NCBI GenBank assembly: GCA_015654715.1
Contig: JAATGK010000111.1
Span: 1-19,439, forward strand
DNA length: 19,439 nucleotides
Origin: Alphaproteobacteria bacterium
Lineage (GTDB): Bacteria > Pseudomonadota > Alphaproteobacteria > Micropepsales > Micropepsaceae
Direction of reading: 5' to 3'
A program made the translations under genes and the position numbers. This document shows, in pieces, positions 8,465 to 16,509 of this stretch (position 1 is its first letter; each line of letters starts with the position of its first letter). Under the pieces are notes generated by a model that did no database searches, was not told the DNA's origin, and saw nothing but the letters and a program-made list of their open reading frames with translations.

Positions 8465-9418
8465 ATGCTTTATCCGCAGTTCAGCCTTGTCGTGTCGACG
8501 TTGGGACGGACCGATGAGTTGCGCGTGTTGTTCGAAAGTTTGGAACGACAAACGCTGAATAGCTTCGAAGTGATCGTCGTCGATCAAAATGACGATGATC
8601 GTCTCAAGCCCATACTGGAGCATTGGAGTTTTCCGCTTATTCATATGAGAGCCCCGCATCTGCGAGGCATAAGCCGCGGGCGCAATGCCGGCGCGAGCGT
8701 GGCGAAGGGCGATATTCTCCTCTTTCCCGACGACGATTGCTGGTACCCGTCCGATTTGATGCAGCACGCGGCAGCCGTCTTTGCCGCCACGAGCGCCGCC
8801 ATCGTTTGCGGGCGGGCGGCCGACGAAACCGGGCGCAGCATCAATGGCCGCTTCGAGAAGGTCGCGCAGTTCTTTGGCCGCGGCAAGGTATGGACCTGCC
8901 AGATCGAGTGGATGTTTTTCATCCGGCGTAGTGTCTTCGAAAGTCTGGGCGGTTATGACGAGGCGGTGGGTGTGGGCGCGAGCACGCCCTGGCAGGCTTG
9001 TGAGGGTCCGGAATTGACGTTGCGCGCCGCCGAACACGCCGTGAAAATGTTCTATGATCCCGCTCTTGTCGGCCATCACCCCGAACTGAACACTGCCTCA
9101 CCGGATGACGCCATGGTGCGCAAGGGGCGAGCCTATGGCCGAGGAATGGGATACGTGCTGCGTAAGTCGCATCACACGGTCTTGCATGCCGTCTATTGGA
9201 TTGCGCGTCCCTTGATCCGCGCTGCTTTTGCCTCGGTGTGCTTCAACTTTCGCAGAGCCCAGTATTTGGTTAACGTCGCACTTGGCCGTTACGAAGGCTA
9301 CTTAGCCAACGCGGATAGGCTCGCGGGCCGTACGTCGTTACGGGCTGCCGCGCGCGTGAAAAGCAGCAGTGTCACGACAAATGGTGAGAAAGGAGCAGGG
9401 TCATGTTCACCGCAATGA
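8465..9418 (+). CDS. Glycosyltransferase family 2
   Basis: A 317-aa GT-A fold glycosyltransferase. It has the standard N-terminus FSLVVSTLGRTDELRVLFES...FEVIVVDQNDDD, then RGISRGRNAG, the metal-binding FPDDDCWYP near residue 85-93, and a C-terminal half with GGYDEAVGVG and EGPELTLRA, where the catalytic base is usually found. The C-terminus GRYEGYLA followed by a basic tail is common in EPS-cluster GT2 enzymes. Unlike the preceding genes it is not ATGA-coupled: 39 nt separate it from the upstream stop, with GGGAAA ahead of the ATG. Its end overlaps the start of the export-protein gene by 16 nt. It belongs to a different GT2 subgroup from the paralogous pair upstream. Confidence 0.88.
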   Translation: MLYPQFSLVVSTLGRTDELRVLFESLERQTLNSFEVIVVDQNDDDRLKPILEHWSFPLIHMRAPHLRGISRGRNAGASVAKGDILLFPDDDCWYPSDLMQHAAAVFAATSAAIVCGRAADETGRSINGRFEKVAQFFGRGKVWTCQIEWMFFIRRSVFESLGGYDEAVGVGASTPWQACEGPELTLRAAEHAVKMFYDPALVGHHPELNTASPDDAMVRKGRAYGRGMGYVLRKSHHTVLHAVYWIARPLIRAAFASVCFNFRRAQYLVNVALGRYEGYLANADRLAGRTSLRAAARVKSSSVTTNGEKGAGSCSPQ

Positions 9419-10044
9419 TAACCAGGATCAACCTCTGTCGTGACAGAGGGGCGATAGCCCTGATGGTCATCCTGCTTTCTGCACTGACGTTTGCGGCCAA
9501 CGCTGGCGATACCAAAGAAGCCAATGCGCGAGCGGCCAATGCCATTGCGCCAGTCTCCAATGAAATGTCGCCGGATCAGAACGATTTTGTGCTCGGACCT
9601 TCCGATCATCTTCGCATTCTGTTCTATGGCGAAGACGGTCTGAATGGGCAGCCGGAATACGTGGTATCCGGCAACGGCATGGTGTCCTTGCCGCTCGTCG
9701 GGAACGTTCGAGCGTCCGGTCTCACCGTTTCACAGTTCCAGAGTGCACTGCAGACGTCCTACCGTAAGGGTTATCTTGACGATCCCAAAATCAGCGTTCA
9801 GGTTCTTTCGGCGCGGCCGTTTTATATTCTCGGCGAGGTGAAAACGCCGGGTCAATATGCCTACACGCCGGGGCTGACCGTCTACAACGCCGTTGCCATC
9901 GCCGGCGGGTTTACTTATCGCGCCCGTAAGGGAAAGGTCTACATCCGGCACGCGGGCGAGGACGACGAAAAAGGCTACGAGCTTAAGGCCAACACACCCG
10001 TTTCACCCGGCGATACGATTCACATCGACGAACGTTGGTTTTGA
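9403..10044 (+). CDS. Short periplasmic polysaccharide export protein (Wza/ExoF-like OPX)
   Basis: A 213-aa secreted protein of the outer-membrane polysaccharide export (OPX) family. Residues 1-34 form a Sec signal peptide ending AANA, with no lipobox cysteine at the cleavage site, so it is probably a soluble periplasmic protein. The Poly_export domain begins at about residue 62 (DFVLGPSDHLRILFYGED) with VSLPLVGNVRASGLT, and one SLBB-type domain starts near 140 (FYILGEVKTPGQYAY...VAIAGGFTYRA). It ends at TIHIDERWF and lacks the C-terminal helix that lets full-length Wza span the outer membrane. An AGGAG sits ahead of the ATG. It most likely forms a periplasmic conduit between the co-polymerase and the beta-barrel encoded next. 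Confidence 0.88.
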   Translation: MFTAMITRINLCRDRGAIALMVILLSALTFAANAGDTKEANARAANAIAPVSNEMSPDQNDFVLGPSDHLRILFYGEDGLNGQPEYVVSGNGMVSLPLVGNVRASGLTVSQFQSALQTSYRKGYLDDPKISVQVLSARPFYILGEVKTPGQYAYTPGLTVYNAVAIAGGFTYRARKGKVYIRHAGEDDEKGYELKANTPVSPGDTIHIDERWF

Positions 10045-10069
10045 TACTTGGCGACACGCAATGTTAGAT
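10041..10069 (+). promoter_or_regulatory. Weak candidate sigma-70 promoter
   Basis: TTGATA at 10041-10046 matches the -35 consensus at five of six bases, and TTAGAT at 10064-10069 lies 17 bases downstream as a poor -10 (three of six). It would transcribe the beta-barrel gene with a leader that contains the hairpin at 10092-10124. The match could be chance. Confidence 0.2.
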
Positions 10070-10091
10070 GGTACGTTCATAAACGCAAAAT

Positions 10092-10124
10092 GCATGCTGG
10101 GCGGAGGGTCAGCGCCTTGCATGC
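10092..10124 (+). promoter_or_regulatory. Imperfect hairpin in the leader before the beta-barrel gene
   Basis: GCATGC at 10092-10097 pairs with GCATGC at 10119-10124, and GGCG at 10100-10103 pairs with CGCC at 10113-10116, with a 2x2 internal mismatch and a 9-nt loop. No T-run follows, so it is not an intrinsic terminator. It lies in the only sizeable gap (101 nt) within the export half of the locus and could influence mRNA stability or translation of the gene at 10146. Confidence 0.4.
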
Positions 10125-10145
10125 CACAGGGGTGCATGTGCGGGG

Positions 10146-11405
10146 ATGTTAAGGTCGGCGGCCGTCAAGGTCCTGCTAACCATTGTTGTTCTGGGAGGGC
10201 CGATGCCGCTGGCGTTGGCCCAGGATAATGTCGGCGTCGCGGACCGGCCACGGCCGGAATACGATGCCCAGGGTATTCCCATTGGCGCATTCGTCTTCCG
10301 CCCTCTTCTCGGGCTTTCGAGCGAATTCAATGACAACGTCCTAGCGACCGCATCCAATCCGCTCGATGACTGGGTTTTCCGCCTTGAGCCGCGGCTTTCG
10401 CTTTCTTCGATCACCGCGGATGGTGACGGCGACGGTCTCGCGCTTGAGACCTATGGCCGGATCAGCCGCTATGCCGACGCGATCTCGGAAAACACCGATG
10501 AATATGGCGGCGGCGCACATGGGATCTTGACCGTCCTGACGGGTACGGAGTTGCGCGGAGGCCTTGAGTTCTCGCACAGTGCATTATCCCGGCAATCGGA
10601 GCTGTCGCCGTTGGAGGCGTTGCATCCGATAGAATATAACGCCGGTGCGGCCAATGTCACCGCCGCCCACGATTTCGGCGAGTGGCGGCTGGCTGCGCGA
10701 TTCGATTGGCAACGTTTCGCCTACCAGAACGGCATCGACCGTGCGGGCAACGCGATCTTCGAGAAATTTCTCAATTACGACGTCACCACCGAAACGCTGC
10801 GAGCCGATTACGGCGTCAGCCCGGACACCTCGCTTTTTATCGCAGGGCAGTGGTCCGATACGGGCTATGACGAAAAGCCGCCGCTCACCCAGTTCAATCG
10901 CAAGGCGGACGGCTTCGAAATCACCGGCGGAGTTCATTTGCACGCCACCGAGGTTATCGAGGGTGATGTCTCCATCGGCTATTTACAGGCCGATTATCCC
11001 CATATCGCCGGGCAGAATCTCAGCGAGTTGGCGGCCCATGCCGCGCTGTCGTGGTATCCCACCCGGATCACCTCGGTGACGTTGCGCTTCGACCGCACGG
11101 TGCGGGAATCGGCGCTGCAGCTTTCGGCGGGATATCTGGATACCGGCGGCAGCCTTCTGATCGATCACGAGCTGCGGCACAATGTGATCCTCGATGCGCA
11201 TTTGGACTACTCCCATGCCGCCTATCAAGGCGTGGATCGTAATGATGACGTATGGCGGGCCGGTTTCGGTGCAAAATATCTCATCAGCAACCAGATGAAT
11301 CTGGCGCTCGACTTCGATCATGAGGCGCGCGCGTCGTCCGGTGCCCAAAGGTTTGCGGATTTCGACGCAAACCGCATCACGCTGTCGCTGAACTTGCAGC
11401 TCTAG
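10146..11405 (+). CDS. Outer-membrane beta-barrel protein, EPS export partner
   Basis: A 419-aa protein with a signal peptide of about 25 residues (hydrophobic LLTIVVLGG, cleavage after ALA). The rest is rich in alternating polar/aromatic strands with Asp/Asn turns, including FRPLLGLSSEFNDNVLAT near the mature start and ITLSLNLQL at the end, as in beta-barrel porin-2 (BBP2-like) proteins that accompany EPS clusters. It is expected to sit in the outer membrane and let the polymer out, working with the short OPX protein encoded just upstream. That role is an inference from context and from beta-barrels found beside short OPX proteins elsewhere. ATG 10146 has a weak GGGG ribosome-binding site. 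Its stop is TAG, so amber is a normal terminator in this organism. Confidence 0.78.
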   Translation: MLRSAAVKVLLTIVVLGGPMPLALAQDNVGVADRPRPEYDAQGIPIGAFVFRPLLGLSSEFNDNVLATASNPLDDWVFRLEPRLSLSSITADGDGDGLALETYGRISRYADAISENTDEYGGGAHGILTVLTGTELRGGLEFSHSALSRQSELSPLEALHPIEYNAGAANVTAAHDFGEWRLAARFDWQRFAYQNGIDRAGNAIFEKFLNYDVTTETLRADYGVSPDTSLFIAGQWSDTGYDEKPPLTQFNRKADGFEITGGVHLHATEVIEGDVSIGYLQADYPHIAGQNLSELAAHAALSWYPTRITSVTLRFDRTVRESALQLSAGYLDTGGSLLIDHELRHNVILDAHLDYSHAAYQGVDRNDDVWRAGFGAKYLISNQMNLALDFDHEARASSGAQRFADFDANRITLSLNLQL

Positions 11406-11434
11406 GGCTTATCGAAAACTATGTGAGGTGTGTC

Positions 11435-13639
11435 GTGAACGCTCTGGTTCCAGCGCCGCGCGGCAGCGAAGCCGCCGCTATCGACTTTGGCCGGATTCTT
11501 GCTGTTTTTCGGCGCCACATCGCCATCTTCCTCGGTGTGGCGGCGGCGGTTCTTGCCGTGAGCGTTGGTCTGATCGTCAGCCAGGCACCTCGTTACACGG
11601 CTCATGCCAGCGTCCTCATCGATCAGCAAAAGCAGCAAGTCATGAAGGACGACACCTTCGTCACCGGCAATCCCGATATCTCCACGGTCGTCGATACCGA
11701 GAGCGCAGTCATCACCTCGCGGGCGATTGCCCAGCGTGTGGTGCGTGACTTGCACCTGGAACAGGATCCGGAATTCGCGCCAAGAGGGAAGCCGGGGCTG
11801 TTGTCGTCGCTTTGGCGTTTTGTCACTTTGCGGAGCGACCCGGCGCCGTCGGATGCGGATCGAAACCTGCAAATCACGATCGATGCCGTGAAGGGCGGAC
11901 TTGATGTGGAGCGCCTCGGTACCACCGCGATGATCGATGTCGCGTTCACCGCCAAGGATCCGGCCAAGGCGGCCAAGATCGCCAATGCCTTTGCCAATGC
12001 CTATTTGCAGGACACGATCGACGCCAAGCTTGGCACCGTCAAAAAGATTACCGGCTGGCTAAACGACCGTCTCGCCTCGTTGCAGAAAGATGCTCAAAAA
12101 GCGTCGACGGAACTTGAGGCCTACAAGGCCGAGAACAAGCTGACCGATGTCGGCGGCAGCGAAACGTTGACCCAGCAGGAACTTTCGCAGCTTGACCAAC
12201 AGCTGCAATTGGCCCGCGCCGATTTAGCCGCTGACGAGGCGCGTCTGGCGACGGCAAAGAGCCAGTTAGCGCGCGGTTCGAATGGTGAGGATTTGGGGGA
12301 GGCCTTGAACTCGGCTGTGGTGCAATCGCTGCGCACGCAGCGCGGCTTGGTGAGTCAGAAAGTAGCCGACATGCAAGGCCGCTATGGCAATCGTCATCCC
12401 GATCTTTTGCAGGCCAAGCGCGAACTTGCCGCGATCGACGGACAAATTCATGAAGAAGTGCAGCGGATTGTGTCGAATCTGGTGTCGCAGGTCCGCGTCG
12501 CCCAAGACCGTGTTTCTTCGTTGGAATCGTCCATCGCCCGTACCAGGGGGGTGTTGGTGAACAACAACCTCGCCGGTGCCCGCGCCAGCGTGATGTCTCT
12601 CAATGCGCAGTCCTCGGCCACTCTCTACCAAGCTTTTCTGGAGCGCATGAAACAGTCCGCGGCGGTGCAGGGCATGGAGCCGCCCGATGCCCGTGTCGTT
12701 TCTCCGGCCATGATCCCGACCGGCAAAAGCGAACCGCGAATTGTCCTTGATCTTGCGCTTGGGTGTGTTCTGGCATTGCTCCTTGGCATCATCGCTGTCG
12801 CCATCGCCGAAGCGATCGACGGCGGATACGCGAGCGAGGACGAGGTCGAACGGGGATTGGGCTATCCTCTCATTGGTGTGGTGCCGACCTTGAGCGCTAT
12901 GCTCGACCGGCGGAATGCTGCGGATTCTCCCGTGGACTATGTCGCCGAGCATCCCCGCTCGGCCTTTGCCGAGTCCTTCCGCGCTATCCGGGCATCGCTG
13001 CTGCACCATCGCGGCGCTCAGGCAAAAGTAGTGGCGCTCACGTCGGCCGTTCCGGGCGAGGGAAAAACCACAACGGCAATATGCTTGGCCCGGATTTCCG
13101 CCATGGCCGGTTCACGCACCGTATTGGTCGATTGCGATCTCGTCAGCCATGGCGTCGATACCGTCCTCGGTATCAAACCGAAGCTCGGACTCGTCGATGT
13201 GTTGCAGGGCAGAGTGCGGCTCGACGAGGTGTTGCAGCACGATCAGAAATCCGGCGCTCAGATATTGCCGGCCGGTTCATATTCAGACTCGGCCATTGAC
13301 TTGCTCGATTCCATCGCAATGGAGCAGGTTTTGCTGCAGCTTTGCGACCGCTTCGATTTCGTTATTCTCGATACCAGCCCCATTCTGCTGGTATCGGATG
13401 CCCGTGCCATCGTGCGGCAGGCCGATACGGTGTTGATGGTGACGCGATGGCGCAAAACCCCGCGCCGAATGGCCGAAGCCTGCATCAAGGCTCTCGCTTT
13501 GATCGAAACCGATGTGGCCGGGACCGTTCTAGCTCGGGCCGATCATCATACGCTCGCCGCCTTTCGGTATGGCCATTATTACGAGCGGCAGAAGGGCGGA
13601 CAAATCGAATTGTATGATCCGTCTCGCCGCGTCGCCTGA
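11435..13639 (+). CDS. Wzc/ExoP-like polysaccharide co-polymerase with BY-kinase domain
   Basis: An inner-membrane protein of 734 aa that controls chain length and export. It has an N-terminal Wzz-type part: first membrane helix near residues 25-46, a long periplasmic coiled-coil region, RYGNRHPDLLQAK near 315, and a second helix at about 435-460 preceded by a proline-containing SPAMIPTGKSEPR stretch. The cytoplasmic C-terminus is a BY-kinase fold with Walker A AVPGEGKTT (about 538-546), Walker A' VLVDCDLVSH and Walker B VILDTSP. The tail has four tyrosines (RYGHYYE and LYDP), a modest tyrosine cluster. The Walker A' arginine of the DxDxR consensus is replaced by Val. I prefer GTG 11435, with GAGG four to six bases upstream; GTG 11423 would add four residues. 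No Wzb phosphatase lies nearby. Confidence 0.9.
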   Translation: MNALVPAPRGSEAAAIDFGRILAVFRRHIAIFLGVAAAVLAVSVGLIVSQAPRYTAHASVLIDQQKQQVMKDDTFVTGNPDISTVVDTESAVITSRAIAQRVVRDLHLEQDPEFAPRGKPGLLSSLWRFVTLRSDPAPSDADRNLQITIDAVKGGLDVERLGTTAMIDVAFTAKDPAKAAKIANAFANAYLQDTIDAKLGTVKKITGWLNDRLASLQKDAQKASTELEAYKAENKLTDVGGSETLTQQELSQLDQQLQLARADLAADEARLATAKSQLARGSNGEDLGEALNSAVVQSLRTQRGLVSQKVADMQGRYGNRHPDLLQAKRELAAIDGQIHEEVQRIVSNLVSQVRVAQDRVSSLESSIARTRGVLVNNNLAGARASVMSLNAQSSATLYQAFLERMKQSAAVQGMEPPDARVVSPAMIPTGKSEPRIVLDLALGCVLALLLGIIAVAIAEAIDGGYASEDEVERGLGYPLIGVVPTLSAMLDRRNAADSPVDYVAEHPRSAFAESFRAIRASLLHHRGAQAKVVALTSAVPGEGKTTTAICLARISAMAGSRTVLVDCDLVSHGVDTVLGIKPKLGLVDVLQGRVRLDEVLQHDQKSGAQILPAGSYSDSAIDLLDSIAMEQVLLQLCDRFDFVILDTSPILLVSDARAIVRQADTVLMVTRWRKTPRRMAEACIKALALIETDVAGTVLARADHHTLAAFRYGHYYERQKGGQIELYDPSRRVA

Positions 13640-13675
13640 TTGCGCAAGAACCACATTTAGAGCCCGGGTCACTCT

Positions 13676-15097
13676 ATGATCCCAACCTATTTTGGTGCGA
13701 TCATCGCCGCTGCAGCGATCATTATCATGGTCCGGCGTTCGCTCACCGCAATGCTGGTTCTGGTGATGGTGTGTTCGCTGTTCGGCGGTGCCGCGGCTGC
13801 CAATTTGCCGGCACTCGGCGGCTCGTCGATTCCTCCGGCCCATTTTGCCCTTGGCTTTCTTGCTCTGAATGTGGCGCTGTCACGCGTTGGGACAGCGGCC
13901 AATCTGGCGGAGGCGGCGCGCAAAAATATCATCCTCGTCTTCTTCGGTCTTTATGGGGTTGTCGCGGCGCTGCTGCTGCCGCGGGTCTTCGCGCACACGA
14001 TGGCCGTCGCGCCGATGCGCCCGCTTGGGCCTGCAGCGGGATTATTCGGCGTGGTGCCGCTGGCACCCAGTTCGCAAAATGTGACGACGGCCGTCTATCT
14101 GTTGGGCGGTGTGCTGGCAGCCATCTGCACTGTCGTTGTATTGCGTGCCGAAGCCAAGCATGAGGTTCTGATCAAGACGGTGATCGCGCTCGCGTGGTGT
14201 CATGTTCTTTTCGGATTGGTTTCGGCGTTTAATCCCCATCTTCTCGACATCTTCCGCAATGGCAATTACGCCCAACTGGATCAGAGCGTGGCGGGTTTCA
14301 GGCGTATCAACGGCGTTCAGCCGGAGCCATCAAGCTATGCAAGTTATGGCTTTGCGCTCTTCGCCATCAATGCCGAATTGTGGTTGCGCAACATACGCGG
14401 GCGCGCGGCCGGAACAGCGGCGCTCGCTTTGGCGGTGATGTTGATCTGCACCACAGCCTCCACCGCCTATGTGGCATTGGCAGGGTATACCATCGTCATC
14501 GGGTTACGCCTGTTGTTTACGCCGACGCGCATTCCGGCGTCGAAGATCGTGATCTTCTGTTTCCTCGGGCTTGTCGCACTGTCATTGGCATTGGGTTTGT
14601 CGGTCTTCATGCCGCATCTCGGCGACCGGCTTGTCGATGTGCTCAAACAGATGACGCTGCACAAGGCGTCGTCGGAGTCGGGCCAGCAGCGGCTGTTTTG
14701 GATGCGCCAAGGCTATAGCGCTTTTTGGCAGTCGCATGGGCTTGGTATCGGCCCCGGCAGTTTTCGCTCCTCCAGTCTCATTTCGGCAATTGCGGGATCG
14801 ATGGGCGTCGTCGGCCTGCTCGCGTTTGCGGCGCAGTTGTTGGTCCTGGCGCGGCCGTTCGACCGCCGTTGGCAAAAACTGCGCCGCAACGACGACAACA
14901 TCTGCGCCGCCTTCGGCTGGGCTGCCGTCATCGCCATCATTCCGTCGATGGCGTCTGCGGCTGGGCCCGATCCCGGGCTCTTCTTCGGCGTTCTTTCCGG
15001 AGTGGCCGTCGCGAATCTCCGTGTGCCCCGTGGCGTAGAAGCGCGCAAGCCGCTCGCAAGTGCCATAGCCGCTTATCCCGGTCGGACCGGCGATTAA
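13676..15097 (+). CDS. Wzy/ExoQ-like EPS polymerase (O-antigen ligase superfamily)
   Basis: A 473-aa polytopic inner-membrane protein with about ten to twelve hydrophobic segments, expected to polymerise the repeat units on the periplasmic side. The conserved RINGVQPEPSSYASYGFALF block near residues 210-230 precedes a membrane helix, and a large periplasmic loop contains HKASSESGQQRLFWMRQGYSAFWQSHGLGIGPGSF, matching the R...W..G......P..G.G.G.F pattern of the Wzy/O-antigen ligase superfamily. It begins 36 nt after the co-polymerase gene without an obvious ribosome-binding site. Sequence cannot separate a polymerase from a ligase, but its place beside flippase, export and co-polymerase genes makes polymerase far more likely. 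Confidence 0.85.
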   Translation: MIPTYFGAIIAAAAIIIMVRRSLTAMLVLVMVCSLFGGAAAANLPALGGSSIPPAHFALGFLALNVALSRVGTAANLAEAARKNIILVFFGLYGVVAALLLPRVFAHTMAVAPMRPLGPAAGLFGVVPLAPSSQNVTTAVYLLGGVLAAICTVVVLRAEAKHEVLIKTVIALAWCHVLFGLVSAFNPHLLDIFRNGNYAQLDQSVAGFRRINGVQPEPSSYASYGFALFAINAELWLRNIRGRAAGTAALALAVMLICTTASTAYVALAGYTIVIGLRLLFTPTRIPASKIVIFCFLGLVALSLALGLSVFMPHLGDRLVDVLKQMTLHKASSESGQQRLFWMRQGYSAFWQSHGLGIGPGSFRSSSLISAIAGSMGVVGLLAFAAQLLVLARPFDRRWQKLRRNDDNICAAFGWAAVIAIIPSMASAAGPDPGLFFGVLSGVAVANLRVPRGVEARKPLASAIAAYPGRTGD

Positions 15098-15119
15098 GCG
15101 GGGATGGAAACCGTCCCGC
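15098..15119 (+). promoter_or_regulatory. Compact GC-rich hairpin before the glycosidase gene
   Basis: GCGGGGATGG at 15098-15107 pairs with CCGTCCCGC at 15111-15119 as nine base pairs with one bulged G and one G-T wobble, closing on an AAA loop. It lies immediately after the polymerase stop and 11 nt before the AGGAG of the next gene. With no T-run it is not a terminator; it may stabilise or separate mRNA segments. Confidence 0.4.
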
Positions 15120-15142
15120 GCCGGCCGGCAAGGAGAAAACCT

Positions 15143-16393
15143 ATGGGAAGTTGGCAATCACGCCGGTTTTGGATGGCCGTTTACGGTGGTGCATTGGCGA
15201 TTCTCCTGGCCCAAAACGCGGCCGCATCGGTGGGTGTGATCCGCGCCAAAGATCTGGTGGACGGGCTTGGCGTCAATACTCACATCCCCTATCAGTGGAG
15301 CGGCTATTGGGACGCCAACAAAACAGCCGCCGATCTCAAATTCCTCGGCATAAAAAACGCGCGCGACCTTCAGCTCGGCATCTCGAGTACCGAACAGAAC
15401 CGTTTCGGCACCGTGGCCGACGCTGGCAATCGCTTTGACTTCATTTTCGAGTACACGATCCCCGATGGGATCGCGCGCGTCGAAAGTTTTGCCACGGCCC
15501 ATCCTGGCTCCGCACTCGCCATCGAAGGGCCGAACGAAATTTCCAATCAGCCGATCACCTATAACGGGCTTACGGGTCAAGCCGGTGGCGCCGCCTATCA
15601 GGGTGCGCTGTATGGTGCGGTGAAGACGAGCGCGGTTCTTTCGGCAACGCCGGTTTATTCCTTGAGTGATTCTCGCGCCGATCCCGCCAAATTGGATTTT
15701 GCCAACAGTCATCCCTATGCCCGTTATGGCGCCCAGCCTTTCGCCACGCTGCAGAAGTCCTACAATTCCTGGAGCGGCATTTATCCGGGAAAACCGGTGG
15801 TCTTCACGGAGACGGGCTATCACACCCAACTCGGCGGAGCTGGCGGTGTGGATGTGGCAACCCAGGCGACGTTGACGCTCAATTCCGTGCTGGATGCTTT
15901 CTGGCTCGGCGTCGCCAAGGTCTTTCTCTACGAAATGTTGGATGAAGGTTCATCGGCTAAGGTCGGAAGCCAATGGCACTTCGGCCTTTTCTACAGCGAT
16001 CACACGCCGAAGCCGGCGGCCACCGCGCTCGCCAACTTTGTCACCCTGATCAATGATGCGACGGTAGCGCGCCGAGCATCGCCTTTGCCGAACTTTCCTT
16101 ATACCGCTGCCAATCTGCCGAGCACGGCCAAGGTTTTGCGCATCGCCAAGGACGATGGCACTCAAATTCTAGCCGTGTGGAATGAGCCGGTGATCTGGAA
16201 TGCCAAGACGGAGCAGCCAATTGCGATTACTCCGACCACTGTTACGGTCAATTTTGATAGCGCCGTCGGTCCCGTGACGATCTACGATCCTGTGGCCGGC
16301 GCCCAGCCGCTCAGCGGCACGATGACGGGCGCCCGCAGCGTCGCTATCCAGCTCGCAGATCATCCGCTTCTCATCGTGATTGCTTCACGCTAA
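15143..16393 (+). CDS. Secreted clan GH-A-like glycosidase of the EPS locus
   Basis: A 416-aa exported protein with a signal peptide (basic RR, hydrophobic stretch, cleavage near AAAS at residue 28-31). The mature part looks like a (beta/alpha)8 glycosidase: GVNTHIPY at the start of the barrel, IEGPNE with the presumed acid/base Glu132, and VFTETGYHT with the presumed nucleophile Glu223, then YEMLDEG and HFGLF. This E...E arrangement is that of clan GH-A; the exact family is not clear to me. A C-terminal all-beta part of about 90 residues (LAVWNEPVIW...TIYDP) follows. AAGGAG seven bases before ATG 15143 fixes the start; ATG 15104 would precede the signal peptide with 13 odd residues. It is the last gene before the terminator and probably trims or releases the polymer, as hydrolases in other EPS clusters do. 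Confidence 0.75.
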   Translation: MGSWQSRRFWMAVYGGALAILLAQNAAASVGVIRAKDLVDGLGVNTHIPYQWSGYWDANKTAADLKFLGIKNARDLQLGISSTEQNRFGTVADAGNRFDFIFEYTIPDGIARVESFATAHPGSALAIEGPNEISNQPITYNGLTGQAGGAAYQGALYGAVKTSAVLSATPVYSLSDSRADPAKLDFANSHPYARYGAQPFATLQKSYNSWSGIYPGKPVVFTETGYHTQLGGAGGVDVATQATLTLNSVLDAFWLGVAKVFLYEMLDEGSSAKVGSQWHFGLFYSDHTPKPAATALANFVTLINDATVARRASPLPNFPYTAANLPSTAKVLRIAKDDGTQILAVWNEPVIWNAKTEQPIAITPTTVTVNFDSAVGPVTIYDPVAGAQPLSGTMTGARSVAIQLADHPLLIVIASR

Positions 16394-16418
16394 GCACGAC
16401 ATCAGATTTGTAAGAAAG

Positions 16419-16448
16419 GCGGGCTGCCATGGTGCAGTCCGCTTTTTT
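16419..16448 (+). terminator. Rho-independent terminator of the EPS operon
   Basis: GCGGGCTGC at 16419-16427 pairs with GCAGTCCGC at 16434-16442 (nine base pairs, one G-T wobble) around a 6-nt loop, followed directly by six T at 16443-16448. It lies 26 nt after the glycosidase stop. A short A-run on the other side could give weak termination for the convergent protease gene too. Confidence 0.92.
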
Positions 16449-16509
16449 GTTGCCGTGTCCTCACCCGGTGGAAATCGTGATAACCGAAAGGTTCGGCGCC
16501 GCGGCATGC

